Counted from the stretch's first letter, positions 13,918 through 24,396 are shown. The stretch is DNA of 64,000 bases from Salvator merianae (GCA_003586115.2 QVOM02000042.1:40204204-40268203), one strand, 5' to 3'. Numbers and translations: made by a program. The notes: generated by a model from the letters alone, not told the origin.

Positions 13918-14940
13918 TTACATAGATTGTATCCATTCTTGTTTTTCTTTTTCTGGTCTGGTCTTTACTTCTTTATAATTATTTGGCTCAGACCATTGCT
14001 CCTGACTATCTACAATACTTACTTGACCAATCTGAAATCTTTCTGGAGGAATACCTTTAGTTGTGCGTTCAGATCTCCTTGGCATTAACTGTTCCTTATC
14101 TACAGTAGTGGGTTGAACTTGAGAAGAAATAGAAGGTTCATCTTCTGAGCTGGACTCAGTCTCTGTGCTACTAGAGGAGGGAGATGTGGCACTGGAAAAA
14201 GATGTGGAACTGCAAAAATCTTCCCACTTTCTTTTGTATTCAGGCACATTCCTACCTGTAATGTTAGCATCAGTCCCTTCTTTTCCCCATATGTAATAGA
14301 AAACATCACTATTAACATGTATATTAGCCCAATCTGAGTGAATCTCAAAGTTTGCACTCCTAGACACCACTACTTTACCATAACTCAGAGAAAAACGATA
14401 CCCCTTAGTATTTTCTTCATACTCAACAAAACGTAACCTCTGTGAAATTTTGTCTCTCTTTCTTCTTTGTGCCCTCGGTATCAGTACATGAGCATATGAG
14501 CCAAAGATCCTCATGTGCTTTACGTCAGGTTCCTTACCATATAACATAAAATATGGAGTGTTACCAACAGTAGAAGAATATATTCGGTTCAAAACATAAG
14601 TACTAGTAGCTACTGCTTCTCCCCAGAAATAATGTGGCATTTTAGCATCAGACAACATGGCTTTGTACATTTCTTGAATTAATCCAATTCGTTGTTCAGC
14701 TACACCATTTTCAGCTGAACAGTACAGATTGGTCTTTCTATGTATAATGCCTCGTGTTCTAAACAAATCTGCTATAGCCTTAGACATCATTTCTCCTCTA
14801 TCAGATTGTACCTTCTGCACTGTACAACCAAATTGGGTAGAAATCATGTTCAGCCAGTCCTTCATTTTATCATACACCTGAGCCTTTGACTTAAGTAAAT
14901 ATGTGTATGTAAATCTGCTATAATCATCAATAATTACCAT
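13918..14940 (-). pseudogene. Copia integrase core and C-terminus, RT truncated
   Basis: 340 codons, open without stops. The core begins upstream of the first Met, where the first catalytic Asp (HTDVSGPF) can be read at about 14980. The second Asp is in QSDRGE and the catalytic Glu in SAENGVAEQ, so the DDE triad is present. The copia-type C-terminus follows (MRIFGSYAHVLIPR, then RFVEYEENTKGYRF), a Ser-rich linker, and the RT-proximal motif YKEVKTRPEKEKQEW, after which the frame stops. Reverse transcriptase and RNase H are absent, so this copy cannot mobilise itself. Confidence 0.92.
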
Positions 14941-15025
14941 AATCCATTTATGGCCTCCCTGATTTGGGCCGAATGGACCAGAAACATCTGTATGGATTAG
15001 TTGAAAAGGTTTTGTTGATCTCCTA

Positions 15026-16204
15026 TCACTGTATTTGGCTATAGGAAATGCCTTTTACCTTGGTTTCTGCACAAACTCTACATTCTAAATATTTGTCACA
15101 AGGTTTAATTTCAATATTAGATAGTTTAGCCATATATTTTACTCTGGAGAAAGAAGATTGTCCAAAAATTCTATGGTAATAATGTATGAAATAATTATGC
15201 AAATTATTTGAAATACAATTTATAGCATCTTCTTCACTATCAGATATGTCTATCAATCTGTATAGATCATTTTCTTTAATTGCCTTTCCATATAGTTTGC
15301 CATTTTCAGAAATTAGACAAACCTCCCCATGAAAGAGCACTCTATACCCTTCACTTTTGAGTCTAGATACACTCAACAGTGAATACTTCAAATTATCAGC
15401 CACAATAACATTACTAATAGAAGCATTCATTTGAGGAATGTAAGCGGTTCCCGCTTCATGGACGGTGCAGGTATGTCCATCAGCTAGCTTTACATCTCTC
15501 ACCTCAATCTGGTGAATATCAGTTAAATTGTCCCTTCTGGATGAAAAATGTTCACAGCTTCCGCTGTCCACATACCACACGGGATTGGCCGAATTCTTCT
15601 TACTGACTGCCATTAGCAAAGCAGTCGAACTGTTGTGTCGCTTATCAGAAGCATTATAATTGTCAGCATACCGCTTGCTGCTCTCTTTCTGATGAGAAAT
15701 GGACGCCTGTTGTTTGCGTTTCCAACAGTCTTTAATAAGATGTCCTTTCCTGTGACAGAAGTGGCACTTTTTCACTGCCAAGGCACTCAAAGTTTCAGAT
15801 TTAATGTTTACCGCCTTGTCTGACGCAACCTCTTCTTGTCGTGTTAGTTTCTTTTGCTCAGTCCACTCCTGCAAACGTGTGACTACTAAGGAAAAATTTA
15901 ATGTGTCTTCATCAATTCCTTGAAAAGAGTCTACAACTGCATCATAAGTTTTAGGTAATGAAGACAATAGTATGTAAGCACGGTGAGCCTCTTCATACTG
16001 CAGACCTCTGTCAGCTAAATCAGCAAAGATCATTCTCATCTCATTTATATGGCTATTTAAACAGCCATCTGGTTTCAATTTTAGGTTATATAACTTTCTG
16101 GTTAACAGCATCTTGCTTCCAGCAGAAATACGCTGATATGTTTGCCGTAGAGTGTTCCAAACTTCTTTAGCGTTCTGTAGATGCCTTACAGCCATCAACT
16201 GCAA
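15026..16204 (-). pseudogene. Copia Gag (UBN2), zinc knuckle, protease, integrase N-terminus
   Basis: About 390 codons in the frame of the preceding Gag piece; the frame is open upstream from 16231, so 16204 is not a real start. In order: UBN2-type capsid region (AKEVWNTLRQTYQ, LLTRKLYNLKL, LLSSLPKTYDAVV), a CCHC nucleic-acid-binding knuckle CHFCHRKGHLIKDC, an aspartic protease site VWYVDSGSCEH, and the integrase zinc-binding region with two His near FIHYYHRIFG and a CRVC pair. The frame closes near 15026 with a stop; the integrase core continues in another frame, indicating a frameshift of one or two bases at about 15020-15030. A decayed retrotransposon gene, with no sign of host co-option. 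Confidence 0.9.
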
Positions 16205-16231
16205 GCTTCCTAGACCAAGAATAAGTGTTGC

Positions 16232-16417
16232 TCAAGCTTTTCTGTCTCTTTGCCTTTCATCAGCAGTATCAATAGCTGGCAAAGTAAGACAAGAATCATA
16301 AAGATCCTCTGTAATTAAAACAGCTTTCATACATTCTGACCAGATGAGGTAATTGCTTTCATTCAGCTTTTCAAATTGCTGCTGTAAAACTAGAGCAGTA
16401 TGGGCAGCCGTTTCCAC
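16232..16417 (-). pseudogene. Copia Gag, N-terminal part, ended by a premature stop
   Basis: 61 codons starting METAAH, including the copia Gag signature F-x-K-L-N-x-S-N-Y-x-x-W (LNESNYLIWSECMKAVL), which matches the N-terminal Gag domain of copia-type elements. A TGA at 16232-16234 interrupts the frame. The reading continues in the same frame beyond it into the next piece, so one nonsense change disabled this copy. Confidence 0.88.
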
Positions 16418-16581
16418 AAACGGAAAGGCTCTTTCTCCCTTCTAACACCGGATTCCTTACTTTTAAACAATGCTGCTTCAACTACTTAACACAGTCTCTT
16501 TTCTTCTTGAAACAGATTATTTGTCTTTAGACTAACAACATCTGAGCTATCACACGGGTCTGCCTCACAGCCAGCGCAACA

Positions 16582-16596
16582 CTGGGCCCCATAACC
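16582..16596 (-). other. Copia primer-binding site, initiator tRNA-Met anticodon type
   Basis: Directly inside the 5' LTR the minus strand reads ggttatggggcccag. Apart from one extra G this is complementary to the anticodon stem-loop of vertebrate initiator tRNA-Met (ctgggcccataacc, from memory of that tRNA). Drosophila copia also primes from an internal fragment of this tRNA and not from its 3' CCA end. Confidence 0.7.
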
Positions 16597-16952
16597 TGTC
16601 AGGGAGTATATAGCGGAATTTGGCCTGGAGTCAGATCACTAGTCAAGCTCAGCTAGTAGTCAGATAGACAAATAAATCTAGAGACTAGATACTTTCATTT
16701 AACAAACTTTATTTACAGTTATCTACACAGAGAGAAAAACTCTCATACTCCTTCTACCTCACTAGTCAAAAAAGTACTAACTGTCTTTCTTATACAGCAC
16801 ACACAAGACATGAACATTCCAAATGACGTCATCAACTGTCATCAACTGTCAGCTAGAGTTATATAAACAACATCGTAAATCTCTGTCTCAAGAAATGCTG
16901 ACTCATTGTGACTCTTTGTTCCTGGCCTAGTTAACTCTTTCCATACTTGACA
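16597..16952 (-). repeat. Copia 5' LTR
   Basis: 356-bp LTR, the 5' LTR in element orientation, about 98 percent identical by eye to the other LTR; a 4-bp insertion (agtactaactgtc against agtactgtc) accounts for the length difference. Confidence 0.93.
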
Positions 16953-17046
16953 AAAACTCCAGAAGATCAGTTAGACAGGACTTTACCTTACAGAAGCCAT
17001 GTGGATTATCTTTAAGCAAGTCTGTGCCTACAAATGTTTGTTATTG
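16953..17046 (-). mobile_element. CR1 LINE, continuation right of copia insertion
   Basis: Sequence aaaactccagaagatcagtt ... cagaagccatgtggatt continues the minus-strand CR1 interrupted at 13474. The first 5 bp (aaaac) are the duplicated target of the copia insertion. Confidence 0.8.
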
Positions 17047-17047
17047 G

Positions 17048-18311
17048 GAGAGGTCATGGCTGTTCAACTCCAGGCATGCGTGGAAGAAGCTGATTATCTA
17101 GACCAGTGGTTGCCAACCTTTTTTTGGCCATACCCCACCTAAGCATCTTAAAATCCTGATGCCTCCCACCCATGACATATAATTCTTATTATTCAAAAAG
17201 TGAACTCCTATTCATGTGGAAGAAGCCTAAAAGGCCATTAACTTGAATAATTGCACCCCTTAAAAATCAAATTGCCCCCCTGTAGGGCGTGTGCCCCACG
17301 TTGGGAACCACAGATACAGACTCGTCTCAATCTGGTTTCAGGCTGACTTATGGCAGTAAAACTACTTTGGTCAACCTTGTTGATGACTTTCTCTGGGAGA
17401 AAGACAGTGGGAGTGTAACCTTGTTCGTTCTTCTGGATCTCTTTGTGGCTTTTGATACAATTGGCTGTGGAATCCTTCTGGAAAGGCACATAGTTTGGGA
17501 GTTGGAGGCGCTGTGTTGCATTGGTTCTGCACTATCTCCAAAAACTCACCTGTGGGATTCCCCAGGGGTCGATCTTGTCTCCTATGTCCTTTAATATCTA
17601 TATGAAGCCACTGGGAGAAATCATTAGAAGATTTGGAGTGAAATGTCATCAATATACAGATGACACCCAGCTCTATCTCTCCATGCCATCTGAATCAGGA
17701 AAGGTGGTTGAAGTGCTTGACATGTGCTTGGAGGCAGTAATGGATTGGATGGGGCCAATAAATTGAAACTGAATCCACACAAGACAGAGGTACTGTGTGT
17801 CACAGGTTCTCAGATCTATGATGTAGGGAGGTACCCTGTTCTTGATGGAGTTGTATTGCTGTGGACAGGACAGGTATAAAATCTGGTGGTGAACTTGAAC
17901 TCTGTGCTGATGCTTGAAGCTCAAATGGAGATGACGATCAAGAGGTCTTTTTTCCATCTCCAGCTGCTTTGTCAGTTACTGCCCTTTCTGATTAAAGATG
18001 ATCTGGTCACAGTAATGCATACTCTGGTGACTTTCAGACTGAACCGTTGTAATGCACTGTATGTGGGGGATGCAGCAGCTAGACCGTTGACCAGAACTGC
18101 TTATCAAATGCATATCGTACCCATCTTAACAGAGCTGTACTGACTGCCAATTGACTACCAAGCCCAATTCAAGATGTCAGCTTTGACCTATAAGGACCTA
18201 AGTGTCTGGGCCCCAAAATATCTAAAGGAATGCCTTCTCCCATATCAACCTACCTGTCAAGCCTTTCTTCTTGTACCACTGTCTTCAGTAATTAAAGATT
18301 GAGCCTTCTCA
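17048..18311 (+). mobile_element. L2-clade LINE, RT region (left part)
   Basis: Plus-strand non-LTR element with degraded reverse transcriptase in several frames. Recognisable pieces are ACVEEADYLD before the inserted MITE and DSSQSGFRLTYG after it, then VTLFVLLDLFVAFDTI (RT motif A), GIPQGSILSPMSFNIYMKPL (motif B), CHQYTDDTQLYLS (the YxDD catalytic box, with T for A), and the C-terminal TYKDLSVWAPKYL. Frameshifts and stops make it a fossil. It is split by a hAT MITE at 17104-17313 and an L1 at 18312-19753, and resumes at 19754. Confidence 0.88.
17104..17313. mobile_element. hAT-type MITE inserted in L2
   Basis: 210 bp with terminal inverted repeats cagtggttgccaacc / gttgggaaccacag, a well-known hAT-MITE end. 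It is flanked by a degraded 8-bp target duplication (atctagac / atacagac, 6 of 8 matching). Removing it and one target copy rejoins the L2 reading, which confirms it as an insertion. Confidence 0.85.
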
Positions 18312-19753
18312 CAAATGGAAAATATTATCCTGCTGGAAGACAGCACTGGTGCACAACAAATCCATAACAAAGACATAGCTAATTGCTTCAAGCTCTTTTA
18401 TGAAAAGCTGTACAGCCAAAAAGAGCCAGGAATCTTGGAGGCTGAAAAATATCTAGAATGTTATTTTGCCCAAACTCTCCTTGGAACAGTTAGAAGGGAC
18501 TCATCCATATCTATGATTGAAATCAAAGCAATAATATCCAGGACCACATGGCCTTCCGACATCCTTTTCCAAAATGTATCAGGAAATTCTCAGCTCTCAT
18601 TTAGTAGAACTGTATAATTTGATGTTGAATTCTAGAAGGAATGCCATCCTTCTAGAAAGACTCAATCATAATCCTCTGCCTAAACCAGGCAAAGATGACT
18701 GGATCCTGCATCTTTTCACCTCATAGTACTGTTAACCAAGATTGTAAGATATTCACAATTTATTCTCAAAAAGGTTTCAAAAATACATCACTCACCTTAT
18801 AGACAAAGATCTGTTTGTCTTTATCTCAGGTAGAAATATTTTTGATCCAAACAGAATTGCCCTCAATGTATTTGGACATAATAAACTGGCACACCCCTAG
18901 GCATATTCTGTCTGATCCTCAAAGTCGTAGAACAAATCTACTCTTCTTCCTCTGCTCAAATACTGGTTAACCGAACCTTATCAGAGAGCTTTACCATCAA
19001 CAAGGGTGATAAGCAGGACTGTCCATTGTCTCCAATCTTGTTCAACCTAGTGAACAAAATCACAGCCTAGTATAGAGAAATTGATCACAAAGTTTTACAT
19101 AGCTGGTACTAAGCAGCTCATATGCTCACCCATATGATCCCTAACATGAGCCTTCAATGTTGGCACGGCTGCGGCCTTGGAGGAATCTGTTTCCATCTCT
19201 GATTACTCTACAGCAAAGTTCAAAAGTTTTGGACAAAGGTGCTCAGTGAAGTAAAGAAAATAATCGTATCCCCAATCTTTGGAATTCCAGAATTATGTTT
19301 ACTTCAAGTTTATAAGGACACAAAGAGCAAAATTCAGAATAAGAAACTTATTGGCTATTTGTTAATAGTTGCCAAAGCCACTGTAGTCCATCATTGGAAA
19401 GAATATAATAAATTAAATTTGAACAAATGGAACCAAAGAGTCTGAAATTGATCTGGGTGCAACATCAAGTTATGCTATACAACATATGAGTACCCTATCA
19501 CTTCTGTTAGAAGAATATGTCACAGAATGGATGAAGAAAAATCCATTAACGAACTCTTATATGCTGAAGGTCTCTTACAGAAGAACATTTTTGATGAGTC
19601 AAAATAAACATTCTGCAAAAACCAAAGTTAACTTATGACCAACCTAATAACCCTAAGGCCACAAAATAACTATGAGAAAAACAAAAAGAACATCTGCAGG
19701 TTTATTTTTCAAGTTGGTACAACAATATAATGCACTTAAAGAATTATAGAACA
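18312..19753 (+). mobile_element. L1-like LINE fragment inserted in L2
   Basis: L1 ORF2 remnants in plus orientation: NKDIANCFKLFYEKLYS upstream of RT, LSESFTINKGDKQDCPLSPI (RT motif region), and a C-terminal piece VHHWKEYNKLNLNKW. It is 5'-truncated and has many stops. Flanking imperfect duplications, attaaagattgagccttctca at 18291-18311 and the related attaaaaagaatgg...cttctca at 19754-19777, mark L1-type target-primed insertion. Confidence 0.82.
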
Positions 19754-20035
19754 ATTAAAAAGAATGGGGCCTTCTCAGTGGTAGCCCCCAAACTATGGAA
19801 TAATCTCCCCTTTGTGGTGTATATCTCTATTTAGAAGACTAGTGAAGATGCACCAAGCTACCCTGGTCTTCTGCTGAGGAAACAATGTCTTCTCCCTACT
19901 TTTCAGGTGCTGTCATTGTTTTTAGTGGGTTTGTTTTAATTTTGTTTTACTGCTGTAGCTTGCCCCAAACCCTTCAGGTATAGGGTGGGATAAAAATACA
20001 AATAAATACATACATACATACATACATAAATAGAA
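19754..20035 (+). mobile_element. L2-clade LINE, 3' end (right part)
   Basis: Continues the L2 split at 18311: GAFSVVAPKLWNNLPF is the standard C-terminus, followed by the 3' UTR ending cagg-tatagggtgggataaa and a tail of aaataaatacatacatacat. The tail forms a short (CATA)n array at about 20008-20030. Confidence 0.85.
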
Positions 20036-20040
20036 AGACA

Positions 20041-20490
20041 AACAAGATGCAAAGAGCCACAAACTTAAGAACATCTATAAAAAGAAAGATAGAAAATGTT
20101 GGAATTTACATTATTGGAAAGAATTTCAGTAATAAAAATGAATATCATACCAAAATTTAATTTTTTATATTTCTATTTTTTTGTTTCAAATGTTACCCAA
20201 AGCAAGAGAATATTAGTTTTTGATAAACTGTCAGAAATTCATTAATTGACTTGTGTGGAATAGAAAGAAAACAAGAGTGAGATTTGTGGTATTGCAAGAC
20301 CTTAAAGAAAGAGGAGGGTTACAATAATCCCAATAACAGTAATAAATCAGTATCAAAAACTGATAAGTATGGTGAATATTGAACAATTAAAAAATGTAGT
20401 TTGGAAGTAGTGCACAATTATACTATAAATAAATTAATATATAATTTATTTATATATTAATAAATATTATATAATAAATATAATATTATA
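20041..20490 (+). mobile_element. L1-like LINE fragment (left of CR1)
   Basis: Degraded ORF2 C-terminal region, readable in pieces: NEYHTKI and FFCFKCYP (compare the L1 consensus style KMNILPK...LFQMLP), and a GGLxLPN-like region. Its last 70 bp are an AT-only stretch directly before the CR1. Confidence 0.65.
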
Positions 20491-21772
20491 CCCAGGGAAC
20501 TACAGGCCTGTTAGCCTGACTTCAATACCAGGAAAGATTTTTGAACAAAGTATTAAACAACATGTATGCCAGCATTTGGACGGGAATTCAGTAATTAACC
20601 GTAGTCAACATGGGTTTGTAACAAACAAGTCATGTCAGACTAATCTAATTTCATTCTATGACAAAATCACTGAATGGGTTGATCAGGGAAATGCCGTAGA
20701 CATAGTATATCTTGACTTCAGCAAAGCATTTGACAAAGTATCGCATACCATCCTCATTGAAAAAATGATCAAATATGGGATTGACAAGGTAACTGTTAGG
20801 TGGGTTCATAACTGGCTTAGTGATCGTACTCAAAGAGTGGTTATAAATGGCTGCACATCCAATTGGAAGAAAGTCTCAAGCGGTGTACCGCAAGGCTGTG
20901 TGCTGGGCCCAGTTATGTTTAACATTTTTATAAATGATCTGGATGAGGGAGTTAAGGGGAAACTGATCAAATTTGCTGATGACACAAAGCTAGGGGGGGT
21001 TGCTAACACTAGAGAAGAGAGAGAGAGGATTCAAAAAGATTTAGAAAAACTTGAACAATGGGCTGCAACTAATAGAATGGTATTTAACAAGGAAAAATGC
21101 AAGGTACTACATCTGGGCAAGAAAAATGAAAAAAACACATATAGAATGGGAGGAATCCGGCTGAGCAGCAGCACATGTGAAAAGGACCTGGGTGTCCTAG
21201 TAGATCATAGATTGAACATGAGTCAACAGTGCAAAGCAGCTGCAAAAAAGGCAAACACAATCCTGGGGTGTATTAAGAGAAGCATAGAGTCCAGATCGCG
21301 TGAAGTTATTATCCCTCTCTACTCTGCCTTGGTCAGACCTCATCTGGAGTACTGTGTCCAGTTCTGGGCACCCCAGTTTAAAAAAGACACTGACAAACTG
21401 GAGCAGGTTCAAAGGAGAGCTACCAAGATGGTGAATGGTCTACAAACCATGTCCTATGAGGAACGGTTAAAGGAACTAGGAATGTTTAGCCTACAAAAAA
21501 GAAGACTGAGAGGAGACATGATAGCTGTCTACAAATACCTAAAGGGCTGTCACAGTGCAGAAGGATCAGACCTGTTCTCACTTGCACAAGGAAGGACTAG
21601 AAGCAACGGGATGAAACTGCAGGGGAAAAGATTCAGATTAGATGTTAGAAAAAAATTTATGACAGTAAGGACGATCAACCAGTGGAATAGGTTGCCGCAG
21701 GAGGTGGTGAGTTCCCCTTCGATGGAGGTCTTCAAGCGGAGACTGGATGGCCATTTATCGGGGATGGTTTAG
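20491..21772 (+). CDS. CR1 reverse transcriptase, C-terminal two thirds, uninterrupted
   Basis: About 426 codons are open from 20491 to the TAG; 20576 is a leucine codon within the protein and not a start. RT motifs in order: DIVYLDFSKAFDKVSH (motif A with the first catalytic Asp), SSGVPQGCVLGPVMFNIFIN (motif B), IKFADDTKLGG (FADD catalytic box), LHLGKKN (thumb region), then the CR1 C-terminus ending EVFKRRLDGHLSGMV. All catalytic residues of RT are present, but endonuclease, ORF1 and promoter are missing, so it is dead on arrival. It is better preserved than all other LINE pieces here, indicating a young insertion. Not a host gene. Confidence 0.92.
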
Positions 21773-21845
21773 GTAATCCTGCATTGAGCAGGGGGTTGGA
21801 CTTGATGATCCAGGAGGTCCCTTCCAACTCTATGTTTCTATGTAA
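20491..21845 (+). mobile_element. CR1 LINE, 5'-truncated with intact RT frame and 3' end
   Basis: Starts abruptly at cccagggaactacag (PGNYRPVSLTS, RT domain) after AT-rich sequence and ends with the CR1 3' signature ttggacttgatgatccagg ... ttccaactctatgtttctatg. It splits an L1 fragment. About 1355 bp remain of a ~4.5 kb element. Confidence 0.93.
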
Positions 21846-22700
21846 CCATTCAGTAAAGAAGATATTAGAAGGAAAGCATTAATCCTGGAACAAGATTGTT
21901 TCCAGTTGAGAGTTATGTATTATTTCATAAGATATAGGGAGTATAAAGAAGTGCTACATAGACAGGTTAATTATTCTGAAAAAAATATAAAATAGAGTAA
22001 AGGAGAGATTAAGGGTCTCACCTTAGAAATATATCAAATTATGATTGCCGAATACATGCAAAATAATATAATGATTTATAAGAATGAAGAGTAAGGAACA
22101 AAAACTGGTGAAAAAAGATGGGAGAAATTGCTAAAGAAAAAGGGAAGGTTATTTAACATATTAAATATAAAGGCATGATGTTGAAAATTAATTTCCAAAT
22201 AGTATCTCATCTCAATTAAAATACAAAGGATCTCCAATATGTTGGCATGTTTGTAATAGGAAAGGAAATTATTTACATATATGGGTGGGAGGAGTGTGTG
22301 GAAGTTCAAAAATTCTGGTAACAATTGAAGGATAAAATGGAAAAATTATACAGGAAGCAATAAAATGTACGAGTGAGATATGCCTTCTAGGAAGTCTGAT
22401 GGAAAGAAATAAGGAAATAAAAAAAAAAGAATTATTGATAAAGTTATTATTGGTGCCAAGGCAAACGATAGTCTATGGGTAGAAGAATAAAAATAAATGG
22501 CCAAAAGAAAAATGGAAAGAGTATGTATGGGAACTTTTCATATTTGAGTTGGTAAGGGGCAAAAGAATAAGAATGGAGGGAAATAAAGTAATGGAGAAAA
22601 TAGGCCAAGTATGGGATATCTGGTTATCCCATTTGAGACTGTTGAAGGACAACTGGCAATAGAGAGAATAAGAAGAGATTTCCCTAAAGAAATAGAAGAC
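21846..22700 (+). mobile_element. L1-like LINE fragment (right of CR1)
   Basis: Continues the ORF2 C-terminus: a Cys-rich WHVCNRKGNYLHIWVGG segment (the L1 C-terminal zinc-knuckle-like region in degraded form) and WPKEKWKEYVWELF. Many stops. Confidence 0.6.
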
Positions 22701-23479
22701 TAAGGGTGTATTCAGAATAGCGATTGTTAAAATTGCTGAATAAAATGAGTGAATAATTCCTGGGTACACAGAGAAAGGCCTTCCAAACACAGTTAGGCGT
22801 TTATTCGCTTTATAATTCACCCGTAGTAGAGCCTGTTTGCTTCAACGGACAAGGTATTAAGCCTGCAAAGCAGCTGTTCACTGACTGGCCACTGAGTATG
22901 AAATCACCACCTCTTTGCTAAAGGAGTTTCCAACTCCTTAACTGCCAGGGGTTTTTTTGTTTGCAAACAAAATTGTTCTGAAACGCAAGTCTCTCTCCCC
23001 CCGCCCCACTCCTTGTTATTATAAGAAGTCCAGTGTGCTTTTCTAATGTAAAGAAGCCAGGATAGGAGTTATTTTTGCAGGTCTGTTTAACTGAGTCCAA
23101 AAGTTCCCAGTGCTGGCAAGAGCTTGCTGGTGCCCCTCTCTCCCTGTCTGATTATCCAGTGGGTTCCTTCAAGGCTATGACTGGTGGAGGCATTCCCTGC
23201 TCAGTTCTAAGGCAACCCAAGAGCTTTTTTCTCCTGGCTGTTGAAGAGTTGCCTCATTACAGGCTTGAAGGAAGGGTAAGGCGAATTTTCCTATTTTCTG
23301 TTAGGCCCCCTCAGGTCAAATTTGCCCAGAAGGCAATTGAAATAGCTAGTTTGAACATACCCTTAATTGAGAAATGGAACCTGTAGGGGAGTGGGGAAGG
23401 GGAGAAAAATATAAACTGTTGGAACATGATGTGAAGATGTGATAGAGATAATTCTATTGTATTAGCTTTGTATGTCCAA

Positions 23480-24060
23480 AAATAAAAAAGAGAAGGGTTA
23501 GCCTTGCCAAATAAAATACTGTATTACCATGTGAGCTGCATAAACTGGATTGTGCAATGAATCAAAACATCCAATGTGTAACTGATATGCTTAGAGACAC
23601 AAGGGTTACCTCATGGATATATATGGTCTGAAGAGACAAGGAAAGATTCTAATCTAAGAGAGAATAAAGAATTCAATACTAAAAATATGGGATAATTTTT
23701 TAAAAAAGTCGGAGGCTGCCATTTTTTTTTTAAGGGCGTCACCATTGAATGCTTTCTACAGTATTGATAAGTATGGGAAGAAGAACTTTGCTTTGATGAT
23801 TTTTTGCAAAAAGACTTAAATTTTAGTACATATTTTATAAAATTGTGGCAACAAATGAAGGAAAAATTGCTGTTTTATTAACAAGGAACTAGTAGGATTA
23901 AGAGAGCTATTAAAATGCAGGGAAGAAAAACAGGAGAAAAAAAATGAATTTGAAAGACTGTTGAGCCTCTTCACAAGACATGGAAAGATTTTGGGTATTA
24001 ATCCACATTCTATGTCCAATATGGACCACCAGAAAAATATGCTTTTGGCATGCCCCAAAC
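23480..24060 (+). mobile_element. Further L1-like LINE relic
   Basis: GLALPNKILYYHVSCINWIV at about 23499-23560 matches the L1 ORF2 GGLALPNxxLYYxAxxxxWI motif. Following sequence is degraded but lysine-rich and L1-like. The interval 22700-23480 between this and the previous piece is unassigned. Confidence 0.55.
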
Positions 24061-24182
24061 CACTTCTTCAGTGGCACACATTATCCTGCCTAAAAACTGG
24101 GTTAGCTGTGAAAGTATGTAGACACTACCCTGAAAATCCACATCCTTACTGCTTCTTTTACATGTGTGGAAAGAAACTTAAG

Positions 24183-24396
24183 CTATGATCAGACACAGCC
24201 AAAAAAAGCATCTCTGAGGTACCTCTGAGATGGCTTAGAGTAGATTTTGAGCTGGTGTTGTTCACACATCAGTCTGCCCCTCCCCCTTCTCATGAACATT
24301 CTATGCTAGAAAAGATGGATTAGAGACGGTTGGGGCCACGAGGGCCACACACTGTCTCTCTGAGGTGGCCCTTTTGTTATGTCTGATCACAGCCAA
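24183..24396 (+). mobile_element. TIR element family B, full copy
   Basis: About 214 bp between agctatgatcagacacagcc and gttatgtctgatcacagcc. Core motifs: tctgcccctcccccttctca and ctatgctagaaaagatggat. Best complete example of the family here. Confidence 0.75.

Larger units (their letters stand above)
13475..16952 (-). mobile_element. Ty1/copia-type LTR retrotransposon, RT-deleted
   Basis: A 3478-bp element flanked by a perfect 5-bp target duplication (aaaac at 13470-13474 and 16953-16957) with two direct LTRs of 352 and 356 bp starting tgtcaggg and ending cttgaca. Read on the minus strand, the internal 2770 bp encode Gag (UBN2 type), a CCHC knuckle, a DSG protease and an integrase, i.e. the copia order PR-IN before RT. 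The RT and RNase H part (about 1.5 kb in full elements) is missing: the frame stops just after the start of the RT-proximal region and is followed within 91 bp by a polypurine tract and the 3' LTR. By eye the LTRs differ by about seven substitutions and one 4-bp indel, so insertion is fairly recent. It sits inside an older CR1. Confidence 0.93.

Noticed and set aside
13918..16417. Copia Gag/integrase frames as a possible domesticated host gene
   Set aside because: Flanking LTRs, target duplication, nonsense and frameshift changes and young age all point to an ordinary decaying insertion.
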